The translations under genes and the position numbers were made by a program. Positions 1-8,217 of a stretch of 11,008 nucleotides of DNA are shown one piece after another. Location of the stretch: positions 266,133-277,140 of the forward strand of contig NW_004440100.1 of assembly GCF_000330505.1 (NCBI RefSeq), written 5' to 3'. Within the stretch, counting starts at the first letter, position 1. Every line of letters starts with the position of its first letter. Origin of the DNA: Entamoeba invadens IP1 (Eukaryota > Evosea > Mastigamoebida > Endamoebidae). Below the pieces are notes generated by a model. That model was not told where the DNA came from. It was given only the letters and a program-made list of their open reading frames with translations, and did not search any database.

Positions 1-1855
1 CAAATGTGCTGATGGACGTGTGTTTATCTCGGGGAATTGTACATATCAAAACATCGACAAATGTGTTACAACAAATGAAGGGAAGTGCATTCAATGCGAG
101 AACGGATATTACGTTTCTGATGGAAATTGTCTTCAATGTGGCGAGTGGTGTAGTCTCTGTAATTCATTGAACCAATGTCTTCAATGTCAACTCCAGTATT
201 ATTTATACAATGGGTCGTGTCTCTCAAAAAGTGATATTTTGAACTCCCATTGTACCTCAGTAGATCCAAGTGGGTGCACCACATGTATTCCGGGATATTA
301 CATCTCCAAAGGCAAATGTGTTTCATGCGAACAAATCACTTCAAATTGCATTTTGTGTTCTTCGGAGAAGAACACGTGTTTGAAATGCGCGGAAGATACC
401 ATCTTATCTGACAACACGTGTGTTCCATACTCGACAGTTGCCCACTGTGTGTCGTCAATTGACAATTTCTGCAACAAGTGTTCGAGTTGGTATAAACTGA
501 CCAATGATCGAATGGGATGTGAACGTCGTGTGTTAGGTTGGGCCGTTGGTGTGTGTATAGTGTGTGGAGTCTTATTCATCTGTATAGTTCTTCTGATCTT
601 ATTTGTGCTTTACAGGTACTATGAGAAGCGTCAAATAATAATCCAATATAAGAGAGAGAATGGCGTGTTCTCATTGAAGCATTGTGATATCTTATTGACG
701 CCATATCCAACGCTTCCTACGATATTAAGTAGTACAACACTCATCGAGTTTCCTGAAGGGATGGAATTATTCAAAGAATATACAAAAGGATTTTACATTG
801 GGAATAAAGGGAAGGAATTGGTCGAGTTATATTTTGAGACAGAAGAGAACGACGTGCGCTTCCAAATTAATTTCGAGCCGAAGAATGTCGTTTTAGAGGC
901 CGGGAAGTGTGTCTTCATCAAATTGAACTTCCAGCCGAAGTGCTCGTTCTCCACACAAATTCTCTTCAAGACGGTTGTGTATGAGAATAACGTTGTCAAT
1001 GCTAAACTCGACTTTAAGATATCAACAAACACTGAAGAGACTATTTTCATCGACCCAAAATTAATCGAAATTCAATCAGTAATGTCAGGAAGATATGACG
1101 TCACTTCATGCAAAGCGTTGTACGCAAATACGCCAGTCGTTGTGAAAGATTTGGGCGGTTTTGTTCTTGAAGGACAAGACCAAAAAGAACTCGACGACCC
1201 GATCACGGTGTTGGACAATTTCCCTAATTCGCCGTTCCTCACCAAATTGATTGGAAAGGTGTTGGTTGGCAATCGAAAGTGGGTTGTCACCGAGTTTGCG
1301 CCGCTCGGGACGATGCAAGACTTCATTAACAAGAAGTCGGAAATGTCGCAGAATTTGCGATTGAGAGTGAACCTTGATATTGCAAAGGGACTTGCTCTCT
1401 TGCACTCAAAAGGATTTTTGCACTTGAACATTAAGCCAGGAAATGTCATGGTGATGTCCACTGATTTGAATGAAATGGTTGTTGCCAAATTGACTGATAT
1501 TGGGTATCACAGAAATTACAAGCAGTTCTACAATCAAAAGGTTGTCATCACTAAGAACCCAACATACGTCGCACCTGAAATCATCTGCGGACAAAACTAC
1601 TCGACAAAGTCAGACGTTTTTGCGTTCGGACTGACTATGTTCGCAATCTCGACGTTACAGAACCCATACAACTCCTCTGAGTTCGAGTACCCATGGAAAA
1701 TCGCGATGTTTGTCTGTAATGGGTCGCGATTGAATCAACCCAACGAGATGCCAAAACAGTTGTTCGACACTATATGCAACTGTTGGGAACATTGCGCAGC
1801 TGATAGGGTGTGTATAGATGAGGTCGTGCTTGACTTGAAGAAGTTACAGGGGTAA
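1..1855 (+). CDS. Entamoeba TMK-family transmembrane kinase, C-terminal part, predicted pseudokinase
   Basis: This is the 3' part of a receptor-like kinase. The frame is open to the left edge, with more Cys-rich residues before the GTG at 20, so that GTG is an internal Val and the true start lies outside. Residues are numbered from it. The extracellular part (1-169) has nine CxxC pairs, for example C23/C26, C37/C40, C110/C113 and C151/C154. One membrane helix (about 171-199) is followed by basic residues. A beta-rich region (about 235-337) looks like the MSP/Ig-like juxtamembrane domain of Entamoeba TMKs. The kinase domain (about 345-610) is TKL-like. The VAIK lysine (K376), DFG aspartate (D493, as DIG) and APE (518-520) are present. 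The glycine loop is degenerate and HRD is HLN, with Asn470 in place of the catalytic Asp, so phosphotransfer is probably lost. It faces the RhoGAP gene tail to tail. Family call is firm; the ligand is unknown. Confidence 0.9.
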   Translation, partial: KCADGRVFISGNCTYQNIDKCVTTNEGKCIQCENGYYVSDGNCLQCGEWCSLCNSLNQCLQCQLQYYLYNGSCLSKSDILNSHCTSVDPSGCTTCIPGYYISKGKCVSCEQITSNCILCSSEKNTCLKCAEDTILSDNTCVPYSTVAHCVSSIDNFCNKCSSWYKLTNDRMGCERRVLGWAVGVCIVCGVLFICIVLLILFVLYRYYEKRQIIIQYKRENGVFSLKHCDILLTPYPTLPTILSSTTLIEFPEGMELFKEYTKGFYIGNKGKELVELYFETEENDVRFQINFEPKNVVLEAGKCVFIKLNFQPKCSFSTQILFKTVVYENNVVNAKLDFKISTNTEETIFIDPKLIEIQSVMSGRYDVTSCKALYANTPVVVKDLGGFVLEGQDQKELDDPITVLDNFPNSPFLTKLIGKVLVGNRKWVVTEFAPLGTMQDFINKKSEMSQNLRLRVNLDIAKGLALLHSKGFLHLNIKPGNVMVMSTDLNEMVVAKLTDIGYHRNYKQFYNQKVVITKNPTYVAPEIICGQNYSTKSDVFAFGLTMFAISTLQNPYNSSEFEYPWKIAMFVCNGSRLNQPNEMPKQLFDTICNCWEHCAADRVCIDEVVLDLKKLQG

Positions 1856-1900
1856 ACAATTTATTTGTTGTTATTGATTTAAAAAAATACAACAACAACT
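1856..1900. terminator. Shared 3' flank of two convergent genes
   Basis: Only 45 nt separate the TMK stop (1853-1855) from the RhoGAP stop on the other strand (1901-1903). A TATTT at 1862-1866 on plus and another on minus near 1884-1888 fit the Entamoeba UA(A/U)UU polyadenylation motif. The two transcripts therefore probably overlap at their 3' ends. The motif is short and common in AT-rich DNA, so this rests mainly on position. Confidence 0.4.
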
Positions 1901-3920
1901 TTATTCACATTGCATTTTCCGGGTCTTCTTGTTGATAATGTACTGTTGAATCTCATTAAGCAACTCAGAACCCTTATTTTCAACGCGCGTCTCTTTGTCT
2001 TGAGCGAGAAACTTTGGTGGGGGAACCATCGTTGTCAGTTGCAAAATGCGGCCTTCTCGTTCTTTCTGTGTGTTCTTCTCAAACTCTTTCAACTTCTTTT
2101 TGTCCTTCTCAAGCATGAGAACTGTGTCGCTGATATCCTCCGGGAAAAAGTGTTTGAATTCCAACACGATGAAACACACTATCTCCTCCAATACCTGTGC
2201 TTTTTCTTGAACACTCTCTTCGACGTCAAAGACAACTTCGGAAAACTGTTTTGCAATGACAAATTCGTTTGTTTTGTTCGTTTGTGAAAAAGCGTTTACC
2301 TTCGAAAATAACTTGAATGTGTATTTTAACAATGTTAGGTTCTGGGGAAGGCACGTGTTTAACAGGTTGCGTATTGTCTTATTGAACATCTGGAAAGAGA
2401 TGGGTTTTGGGATTGAAGACCACTGCTCGATGAGTGAATGCGTCAAGGTTTTGTTGATCAACCTTCCTGGTATCTGGCACAAGAACATTTTTAACGCACC
2501 AGCAAGCAAATGAGGAGAGAGTTGGTTCATATCGATGACTTGAAGCATTCTCAAAATTTGGCTTGCAACAACCACATCATCGCTGCTCAATGGCGCAAAG
2601 ATATTTGGTGAGTCATAACAGTAGTCGTATAAGTATGTGAGTAAAATCTCAATGTGTATCGGGACTGAGTCTGTGGTTCTGTTTTCTGAAACCAATATGT
2701 CCATAAGCTCCTTTCCCAAGTAAGTGTTTTGCGCGTCTTTATGCCTTTCAACTTCGCTCACAACCTTCTCTTGTCGAGCTTTTTGGATAATACCCGATGT
2801 GTTGTCGTTCCCCAAGTGGATGTTTCCAATTGAAAACAGTTGTCTGAATGACTGTATCAAGGAGTTCATGTATAATGGGTACGTAAAGTGCAACATTTGT
2901 TCGATCTCTTCCAACTTATTTTCATCAGCGCTGAGAAGTGAGTTTTGTATCTCTTGTTCTATTCGAGAACACTCATCGAAGTACTGTTGAAACTGAGACG
3001 AAACCGCTTTGAACTCACTTTCCAAAAATTCAAAGGGGTCGCACAATTTGTCAACATCCTCTTTTCCTTGATTTCAACATTCTTTGAGAACAAATAAAAA
3101 GTAACAAACGAATCATCCCAACCAAATTCAAGATCCCAACTGTTCTCATATAATCTCCATGTTGTCCCACTTGTTCTGCAAATGAGTCAAACAACGTTTT
3201 GTAGTTGTACGTGTTTATCTTTTGGCAATTCCAGAACTCGAGTTCTTTGGACATGTTAATTGTTTTTTCGGTGTTCTGAAGTGGTCGTCGGTCAGCAAGT
3301 TCTGTTGGAGCAGCAATTTTATCTGCGTAAGTATTGATCATTGCAACAATGTCACTTCCGTTTTCGCTCACGTAGTTTTTATCTGTGACCACCTCGTTCA
3401 GTACCTGCAAAATTCGTTTATCGCACTCGTCCAGTTGCACGAATTGGTGTCGTTTTGTATGAGTGGGGTCGTCTTCCTTCATAATGACATCAATTACCTT
3501 CTTCCCAAATTCACAAAACCCGAGAGAAGTGAATGGCTCAATCGATTCGAAGATGTTCAATTTTTCTGTTTTGAATGAAGGTTTTCTCTTGGCGCTTTTT
3601 CCGTTGACCAACGTCGCGAAGGAATGACTTATCAAATTGAGAATGGTTGCTTCCTTCGATCTTTTATCCAACAGAGAAAAAGTTGTTTGGTCCACCGATT
3701 CCATGATGTCATACCCTCCCAACATCGTTTTTTCGATTTTGATGTGGGGAAGAGTTTTGTGTGAGACTTTGCTTGGTTTCTTGACGAGAATTGGATTGCC
3801 AAAAGCAACATGGAGTCCTATGATCGATGCGCTCGAGACCCTCTCGCGGTTAATGCTTCCCCGCTTGACCTCACACAACTCGTTACGGGTACGCACTTTC
3901 ATTCCTTTTTTTTTCTCCAT
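1901..3920 (-). CDS. RhoGAP-domain protein, two exons, degenerate catalytic site
   Basis: Two abutting minus-strand frames are read here as one gene. The downstream frame has no ATG before its RhoGAP region: a TGA lies at 3074-3076 and the first in-frame codon usable as a start is TTG at 3046. The upstream frame runs into a stop at 3051-3053. Splicing out 3067-3109 fuses them in frame to 658 residues, starting at ATG 3920. The first 270 residues are unrecognised. Residues about 270-385 look helical, perhaps BAR-like. The RhoGAP domain is about 395-575, with HLLAGALKMFLCQIPGRLI matching the family's LLKxFLRELPxPL helix and NKTNEFVIAKQFSEVVF matching NKMTxxNLAxVFxP. Such domains speed GTP hydrolysis on Rho/Rac GTPases. 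The arginine finger is Ala428 (in NIFAPLSS, expected GIFRxSG), and a second conserved Arg is Cys467; Lys463 and Asn534 remain. It may bind Rho-GTP without hydrolysing it. An acidic/basic coiled tail ends the protein. Confidence 0.75.
3067..3109 (-). other. Predicted 43-nt intron in the RhoGAP gene
   Basis: On the minus strand the intron starts GTTTGTTAC, the Entamoeba 5' splice consensus, right after a phase-1 codon, and ends ATCAAG. Removing it joins the two frames without a stop. Using the next AG (intron 3061-3109, 49 nt) also keeps frame and removes two residues. Read-through would end the upstream frame in a short basic tail and leave the RhoGAP region without an ATG. The acceptor is CAAG rather than the commoner TAG. 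Confidence 0.7.
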
Positions 3921-3938
3921 TAAATGTTTAATTATTCC

Positions 3939-3942
3939 GTTC
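3939..3942 (-). promoter_or_regulatory. GAAC-type core promoter motif upstream of the RhoGAP gene
   Basis: GTGAACGG on the minus strand places GAAC 18 nt before the ATG at 3920. Entamoeba histolytica promoters use a GAAC element near the start site. Only the four core bases match, so this is suggestive, supported by similar motifs at three other genes here. Confidence 0.3.
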
Positions 3943-3944
3943 AC

Positions 3945-4329
3945 ACAATCTCACCACTCTCAAAAAAAATTTTAAAACATTATTGTTATTAAAAACAAAA
4001 CTTTGATAAAAGAGTTTGTTATAATTTTATCATTTTTATGCTATTGTACTTTTAGTATTTAATATAGTTCGTTTTAATTTATAATTTTGTTACAACCGAG
4101 TAAAAATGAGTGAAAATAGTAATAGTAATAATAATAATTCAAAGAACTAAAATAAACAAAAAAAATAAAAAATCTCTTTTTAATTTTTGCTTAACTGTTT
4201 TTTGAATACTATTTTACCAATTTTTTATTTGTTTTTTTGAGCAAATCAATTTTAATATATTTACTAGAAAACAAACCAATGTGATGTGATGAAAAAACAA
4301 AAATGAAAATATAACACAAAATAAAAAAA
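3945..4329. other. AT-rich divergent intergenic region
   Basis: This spacer separates the divergent RhoGAP (minus) and CDK (plus) genes and must hold both promoters. It is A/T-rich with poly-A and poly-T runs and a short AGTAATAATAAT-like stretch near 4118-4138. I see no clear TATA-like GTATTTAAA element. The 14-residue frame at 4106-4150 is a chance reading frame in this repeat-like stretch. Confidence 0.6.
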
Positions 4330-5370
4330 ATGCCGAAAAAAATGTACTCTCTCACTTTTGGGATTGAAAAAGTTGGAAAGACAGAAGCGAAGAACCCTCA
4401 AATTTGTAGGAATTCTTTGGGAGAGAAACTGCAAAAACAAAAGGAGATGTTTACCAAGACTCGTTCAATCCCCCAAAGGTATGGTCTTGAGTGCGACAAC
4501 CGGTACAGAGTCCTCGAGGTGTTAGGGGAGGGCACATACGGGATAGTCAAAAAGGTGCAGGATGTTCAGCAGCAAGGCAACAAAGGGATATACGCCCTCA
4601 AGGTCATCAAACCAGATAACAGCGACGGGATCAGTAGCACGTCGATCCGAGAAGTGTGCGCACTTAAATTACTGAGACACCCTAACATCGTACAACTCAT
4701 TTCCGTGTATAACAGAGTCGATAAGCTCTCCATGGTTTTCGAGTATTGCGAGACCGACCTTGCGAAGTATCTTCGGTCGAAGGTCTTCATCACAGTTCCA
4801 GAGCAAATCAGAATAATGAAGCAGCTCTTGATGGCTCTGGAATATTTGCACGCACGAAGATTTCTCCACAGGGATTTAAAACCCCAAAATATTCTTTTAA
4901 CGCGTGACGGTGTTGTGAAGTTGGCGGATTTTGGGTTGGTGCGTGCAGTTACTTTACCAGTGAGGGAATACACATTGGAGATAATCACATTGTGGTATCG
5001 ACCACTCGAGATTTTACTTGGAAAAGAGGTGTACACTTCCGCGGTTGATATTTGGAGTTTGGGTGCCATCTACGCGGAGATTGGGTTTGGACACCCTGTT
5101 TTTAGAGGCGAGTCGGAGTACGACCAGGCGATAAAAATTTTGGAGGTGATGGGAATGCCAGACCCAGACGAGTGGCCCGAGTTCAACACATTAAAAAGCT
5201 CATTGAAACCCCTCCCACCACGGTTCAAAAAAGTCGATTTTGAAACTACTTTTCAGTTTGTTGGGTCGGCCGGGGTGAAGTTACTACGACAAATGCTTAG
5301 ACTCAATCCCGACGAAAGAATATCTGCGAAGGACGCGCTTGAAGACCCAATGTTCATGTCATTTCCTTAA
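4330..5370 (+). CDS. Cyclin-dependent kinase family Ser/Thr protein kinase
   Basis: A 346-residue protein kinase of the CDK group, expected to need a cyclin partner. Residues 1-57 are a basic extension with no recognised domain. The catalytic domain (about 59-344) has the glycine loop GEGTYG (66-71) with Thr69/Tyr70 at the inhibitory Thr14/Tyr15 positions of CDK1, VAIK lysine K91, a cyclin-binding helix reading SSTSIRE (102-108; PSTAIRE in CDK1) with Glu108, HRD at 180-182, DFG at 200-202, and the activating T-loop threonine T215 in REYTLEIITLWYR. All catalytic residues are present, so it should be active. Oddly, the APE motif reads PLE (225-227); Glu is kept. The C-lobe shows the typical DIWSLGAI and a CDK-like C-terminus. 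ATG 4330 follows an A-rich leader; ATG 4342 (residue 5) is an alternative. The exact CDK subclass cannot be told from sequence alone. Confidence 0.92.
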   Translation: MPKKMYSLTFGIEKVGKTEAKNPQICRNSLGEKLQKQKEMFTKTRSIPQRYGLECDNRYRVLEVLGEGTYGIVKKVQDVQQQGNKGIYALKVIKPDNSDGISSTSIREVCALKLLRHPNIVQLISVYNRVDKLSMVFEYCETDLAKYLRSKVFITVPEQIRIMKQLLMALEYLHARRFLHRDLKPQNILLTRDGVVKLADFGLVRAVTLPVREYTLEIITLWYRPLEILLGKEVYTSAVDIWSLGAIYAEIGFGHPVFRGESEYDQAIKILEVMGMPDPDEWPEFNTLKSSLKPLPPRFKKVDFETTFQFVGSAGVKLLRQMLRLNPDERISAKDALEDPMFMSFP

Positions 5371-6149
5371 AGCTTATTCATTGTTCATTTGTGTTGTTTC
5401 GGAAATTCGTGAATTGATTTGTTTTGTGGATTATTTTTTCTTTTTTTTAATTTTTGTGTTATTATTTTTTTTAAACTGATTTTTTGAATTTTTTTCTTCA
5501 ACCCAATTTTAAGAAATTCCTCTTTTTTTTGTTTTTAAAATAGATCATTATTTAGTTAATAATATAATAAATGATTAATAAATAATATTTATTTTTATAA
5601 AAAAATAATAATAATTATTATTAGTTATTTTTTTAATAAGAAAAAAATACACCAAAAAAAATATTTAAAAAATAAAAAATTTCAAACAAAAATGAATCAA
5701 GTCATAAATATTATGAAATCAATAATAAATAAAAGAGTCAATATGGACAATTACACATAGAAAAAGTAGTTTAAATGTCGAGTTTTCAAATATAAATTAC
5801 AAGGTTTATATAATTAAGTCGTTCTGTTATAAGTATTCAGTTTTTAGTGTTTTTATTTACAACTTTTTTTTTGATGACTTTCCATTTTTTAAAAGGTTTT
5901 TTATAAAAACTATCATGTCATTTTAAAAAATATGTAAAAGCCTTCTAAACGTGGTTGATATTATTTTGTAATTACCTATATTTTAGTAATATTATTATAA
6001 GTTATAATATTAAGAATGAACAATTGATACAAAGTCACAATACTATTTTTATTATTTTATCCACAATCTTAACTCTTATCTCTTCACAATAATACAAACT
6101 ATTTAAACAATCAATTGACAATCTCAAAAACAAAGAGAAGTGAGACGTC
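5371..6149. other. AT-rich intergenic region between the CDK gene and tetraspanin A
   Basis: About 780 nt of very A/T-rich DNA without a supportable gene. The first part (about 5420-5540) has several poly-T runs that fit pyrimidine-rich sequence past a polyadenylation site. A low-complexity AAT/ATT stretch that can fold on itself lies at about 5570-5640. The tail from about 6090 leads to the tetraspanin A start and holds a TATA-like element. Confidence 0.6.
6099..6108 (+). promoter_or_regulatory. TATA-like element of tetraspanin A
   Basis: CTATTTAAAC matches the Entamoeba TATA-like consensus GTATTTAAA(G/C) at nine of ten positions. It lies 41 nt before the ATG at 6150, where such an element is expected given the short Entamoeba 5' leaders. 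No GAAC core is visible between it and the ATG. Confidence 0.45.
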
Positions 6150-7118
6150 ATGCAACAGATTAATGTCTTGGGTATAATGGGCCCTCTATTCGTTTGTCAT
6201 TTCGTTTAAATATTCAAAAAAACTATAATAACAATAAGATAGTATCAATCATTTATATAATTGTATCGATGTATGGATTAACTATTCATTGGGTGATTCA
6301 TAAAGAGTTATTAGTTTATAGATTAAGTGCATGTTTCGTCACGTCAATCTTTGGCGTGATTGGAATCATTTTTCACTTCTTTGCGATTGTCATGATTTTT
6401 TATAACCAAAAAAGATATCACAAAACGAGAACTATCTTCTTATCACTCCTCGTTCTGGAATTCATCACTCTCACTCCTTTCATTACAATCACGTGGGTGA
6501 AGGGTTCTCAAGAGGAATTAAATATAAATGACTTTGATGAAGAACATATTCATGCGTTAGAGACACAAGTTTGTGATTTTACAAAAATATTTATTATAAT
6601 AATTTTTAATTATGATTAATAAATTTATAATATATGATGACATATAGTTTTCGTGTTGTTACGTAAACGATCATAATATTATGAGTGCTTGTGATTGTTT
6701 ATACCAAAATCGATTAACTTTTACTTCTGTTGATGAGATGGTAAATGATGGAACGTGTGCAATATGTGGAAAACAAATAAAGAATAACAGCAATTTGTTT
6801 TTTAAAGTTACTGAAATATTAAATTCTTTATTAGTTGTTTCAGATGTCATTTTGATCGTTTGGTATTGTTACTTTGCACTGAGAAGGAAAATACGAAAAA
6901 ACAAGGAAGTTAATGAGATTGAAAAAAGACTTAAAGAAATCAAAATAGGATCTCCACAACAAACAGCAGAAGAAATGAAAAAAATGGAAGAAGAAATTCA
7001 CTCTACAAAAAAATTTATCAAAAAACCAATTCAGATTGAAATGACAGAACAAAACAAAATGAATACCAACGATTCAAATAGTCAGAAAAATGGAATAAAA
7101 ACAACTGAAACAAAATAA
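6150..7118 (+). CDS. Tetraspanin A (divergent), three exons
   Basis: Exons 6150-6191, 6239-6568 and 6648-7118 join in frame to 280 residues. Tetraspanins are four-helix membrane organisers that cluster partner proteins. Helices are at about 5-30, 45-69, 79-101 and 174-202, with a small loop between TM1 and TM2 and a short basic TM2-TM3 turn. The large extracellular loop (about 102-172) holds a Cys pair at 127-128 in TQFSCCYV, at the place of the family CCG motif but with Tyr for Gly. C139, C141, C161 and C164 make six cysteines, as in many tetraspanins. The gene model is supported by the paralogue at 8218-9318: same exon-2 length (110 codons), same intron phases, aligned cysteines. The cytoplasmic tail (about 78 residues, Lys/Glu-rich, possibly coiled coil) is unusually long. 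Exon 3 is more AT-rich than that of its paralogue, while exon 2 carries a block identical to it. Confidence 0.8.
6192..6238 (+). other. Tetraspanin A intron 1 (47 nt)
   Basis: Starts GTTTGT after codon 14 (phase 0) and ends ATAAG. A more canonical TAG four bases downstream (6240-6242) would break the frame, so AAG is chosen. Unspliced read-through meets TAA six codons in. The paralogue has an intron at the same codon and phase. Confidence 0.75.
6250..6510 (+). repeat. 261-bp block identical to 8314-8574 (copy 1)
   Basis: Reading the two copies side by side I find no difference over 261 nt, synonymous sites included. The block starts 11 nt into exon 2 and stops 58 nt before its end. Sequence on both sides, including the rest of exon 2, diverges at once. 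Confidence 0.95.
6569..6647 (+). other. Tetraspanin A intron 2 (79 nt)
   Basis: Starts GTTTGTG right after a Gln codon and ends CATATAG. Joining gives TQ|FSCCYV, which aligns with VQ|YSCCYV in the paralogue, so both splice sites are confirmed by homology. Confidence 0.85.
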
Positions 7119-7218
7119 TCTGGAGATTTAATTTGTAGAATGACAATATGGCTTTTTCCAAAAATAATTTGTTACCAAGTTATTGATTGTATAGTTTTTG
7201 TTGATTTGTGTTTTAGTT
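7119..7218. other. 3' flank of tetraspanin A
   Basis: About 100 nt of AT-rich sequence between the tetraspanin A stop and the left end of the MITE. It probably holds the 3' untranslated region and polyadenylation site. No other feature is visible. Confidence 0.5.
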
Positions 7219-7415
7219 ACAGATGGTAGAAAATTTGGGTGTCAAGAATAAATTGGGTGTCAGATTGATTTTAAGTTATTTAATGGTTTTTTATTTTTTT
7301 TTGTGTGAGGGGAAAAAATAAAAAAAAAAAACGAAACCCATTTTTTTACATTAACTAATCCCTAATTTATTTGACACCCAATTTATTCCTGACACCTTAT
7401 TTTTCTACTATCTGT
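7219..7415. mobile_element. Mariner-type MITE with long imperfect terminal inverted repeats
   Basis: The left arm (7219-7285) and the reverse complement of the right arm (7349-7415) match at 53 of 67 positions by eye, and at 39 of 44 in the outer part. The ends read CAGATGGTAGAAAA and TTTTCTACTATCTG, each flanked by TA. A TA duplication is the hallmark of Tc1/mariner insertions. The core is about 63 nt of A/T runs with no coding capacity, so mobilisation would need a transposase encoded elsewhere. Each arm contains two copies of the TGTCA/TGACA-type motif 18 nt apart. Strong imperfection between the arms suggests an old insertion. Confidence 0.85.
7235..7262 (+). repeat. Paired subterminal repeats in the left MITE arm
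   Basis: TTGGGTGTCA occurs at 7235-7244 and again at 7253-7262, 18 nt apart. The right arm mirrors this with TGACACCCAA (7372-7381) and TGACACCTTA (7390-7399), also 18 nt apart. Repeated subterminal motifs in DNA transposons often bind transposase; that role is inferred here. Confidence 0.65.
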
Positions 7416-8217
7416 ATATTTATTTGTTCAAAACAACAACAGAAGTTTTTATATTTTTATATTTGTTTTTGGTCATATTATTATTTTGGTAAAAAGAATA
7501 AATATATTTATTTGTATTTATAATTTATTTTATTATATATACTAATTACCATATAAAATATTGTGTTTTTGTAAAAAAAATGTCTAATTGTTAAAAAAAC
7601 TTTTTTGAAAAAAAGCCAAAAAATTAAGTTAAATTTTATAGTAATTCTATTATATAAACATTTTATGAAAAAGCAACAGAATTTTTGGCGGCTAAATTTT
7701 TATTTTTGGGCTCTATAACTTTTTTGAAAAATGGCATTTTTTCCCATTGTTCCGCCAAAATAATCAAATTATCAATAATATTTAACACAATAATTAAATA
7801 TGCCTGTTGTGTTAAAATGGAACAAAACTTGAAAAAGTGTTATTTTTTCAAGAAAAACGAAGGGAAGATTTTCTATAGAATTGATGAAATTGTGTTTTTT
7901 TGTTATTCATTTTGTTTTTTAAAAATGTTAAGATCTTTCAATTTCAATCTTAACTTATCACTTTACATTGATGGAACGCGACAATAACAAACAACACTAT
8001 TGCACAAATCAAAATTGATAAAACAACAAAGTGGTTTTATTCAAATCACACCCGAACATCAAAACATGTGTTGAAACAATTTAGTGTAGTTATTTCTCGA
8101 CACAAACCGCTTTTATTTTAAAAAATAAAATTACTTGCAATTTCCACATAATTTGGTTCGTAGCGTTCCATCTTGTCTGAAGGAAAAAAGAACTTAAAAA
8201 AACTAAAAAAATGCAAA
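7416..8217. other. AT-rich intergenic region upstream of tetraspanin B
   Basis: About 800 nt with no supportable gene. A 100-codon frame at 7685-7987 begins at TTG and has no recognisable motif. The region holds two short inverted pairs with GC-rich cores (7681-7691 with 7752-7761; 7970-7979 with 8163-8172). The last 40 nt hold a GAAC motif and the A-rich leader of tetraspanin B. Confidence 0.55.
8190..8193 (+). promoter_or_regulatory. GAAC-type motif upstream of tetraspanin B
   Basis: AAAGAACTT places GAAC 24 nt before the ATG at 8218. GAACT matches five bases of the E. histolytica AATGAACT element. Suggestive only. Confidence 0.35.

Noticed and set aside
20..22. GTG as the start of the TMK gene
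   Set aside because: The frame is open upstream to the window edge and encodes Cys-rich sequence of the same type; the GTG is an internal Val codon.
298..1594. Several antisense frames over the TMK gene
   Set aside because: They are shadows of the sense coding region; the plus frame has clear domains across the whole length.
3044..3046. TTG start for a separate RhoGAP gene
   Set aside because: TTG starts are not expected in a eukaryotic nuclear gene; the intron model joins this frame to the ATG-initiated one.
4106..4150. 14-residue Ser/Asn frame
   Set aside because: It is made by an AGTAAT-type low-complexity run and is not distinguishable from chance.
5692..5760. 22-residue frame after a promoter-like AAAAAATTTCA
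   Set aside because: Too short and too AT-driven to support; no flanking gene logic or conserved motif.
7685..7987. 100-codon plus-strand frame as a gene
   Set aside because: It begins at TTG, is dominated by Phe/Ile/Leu/Lys from AT-rich DNA, and shows no motif; a chance frame is more likely.
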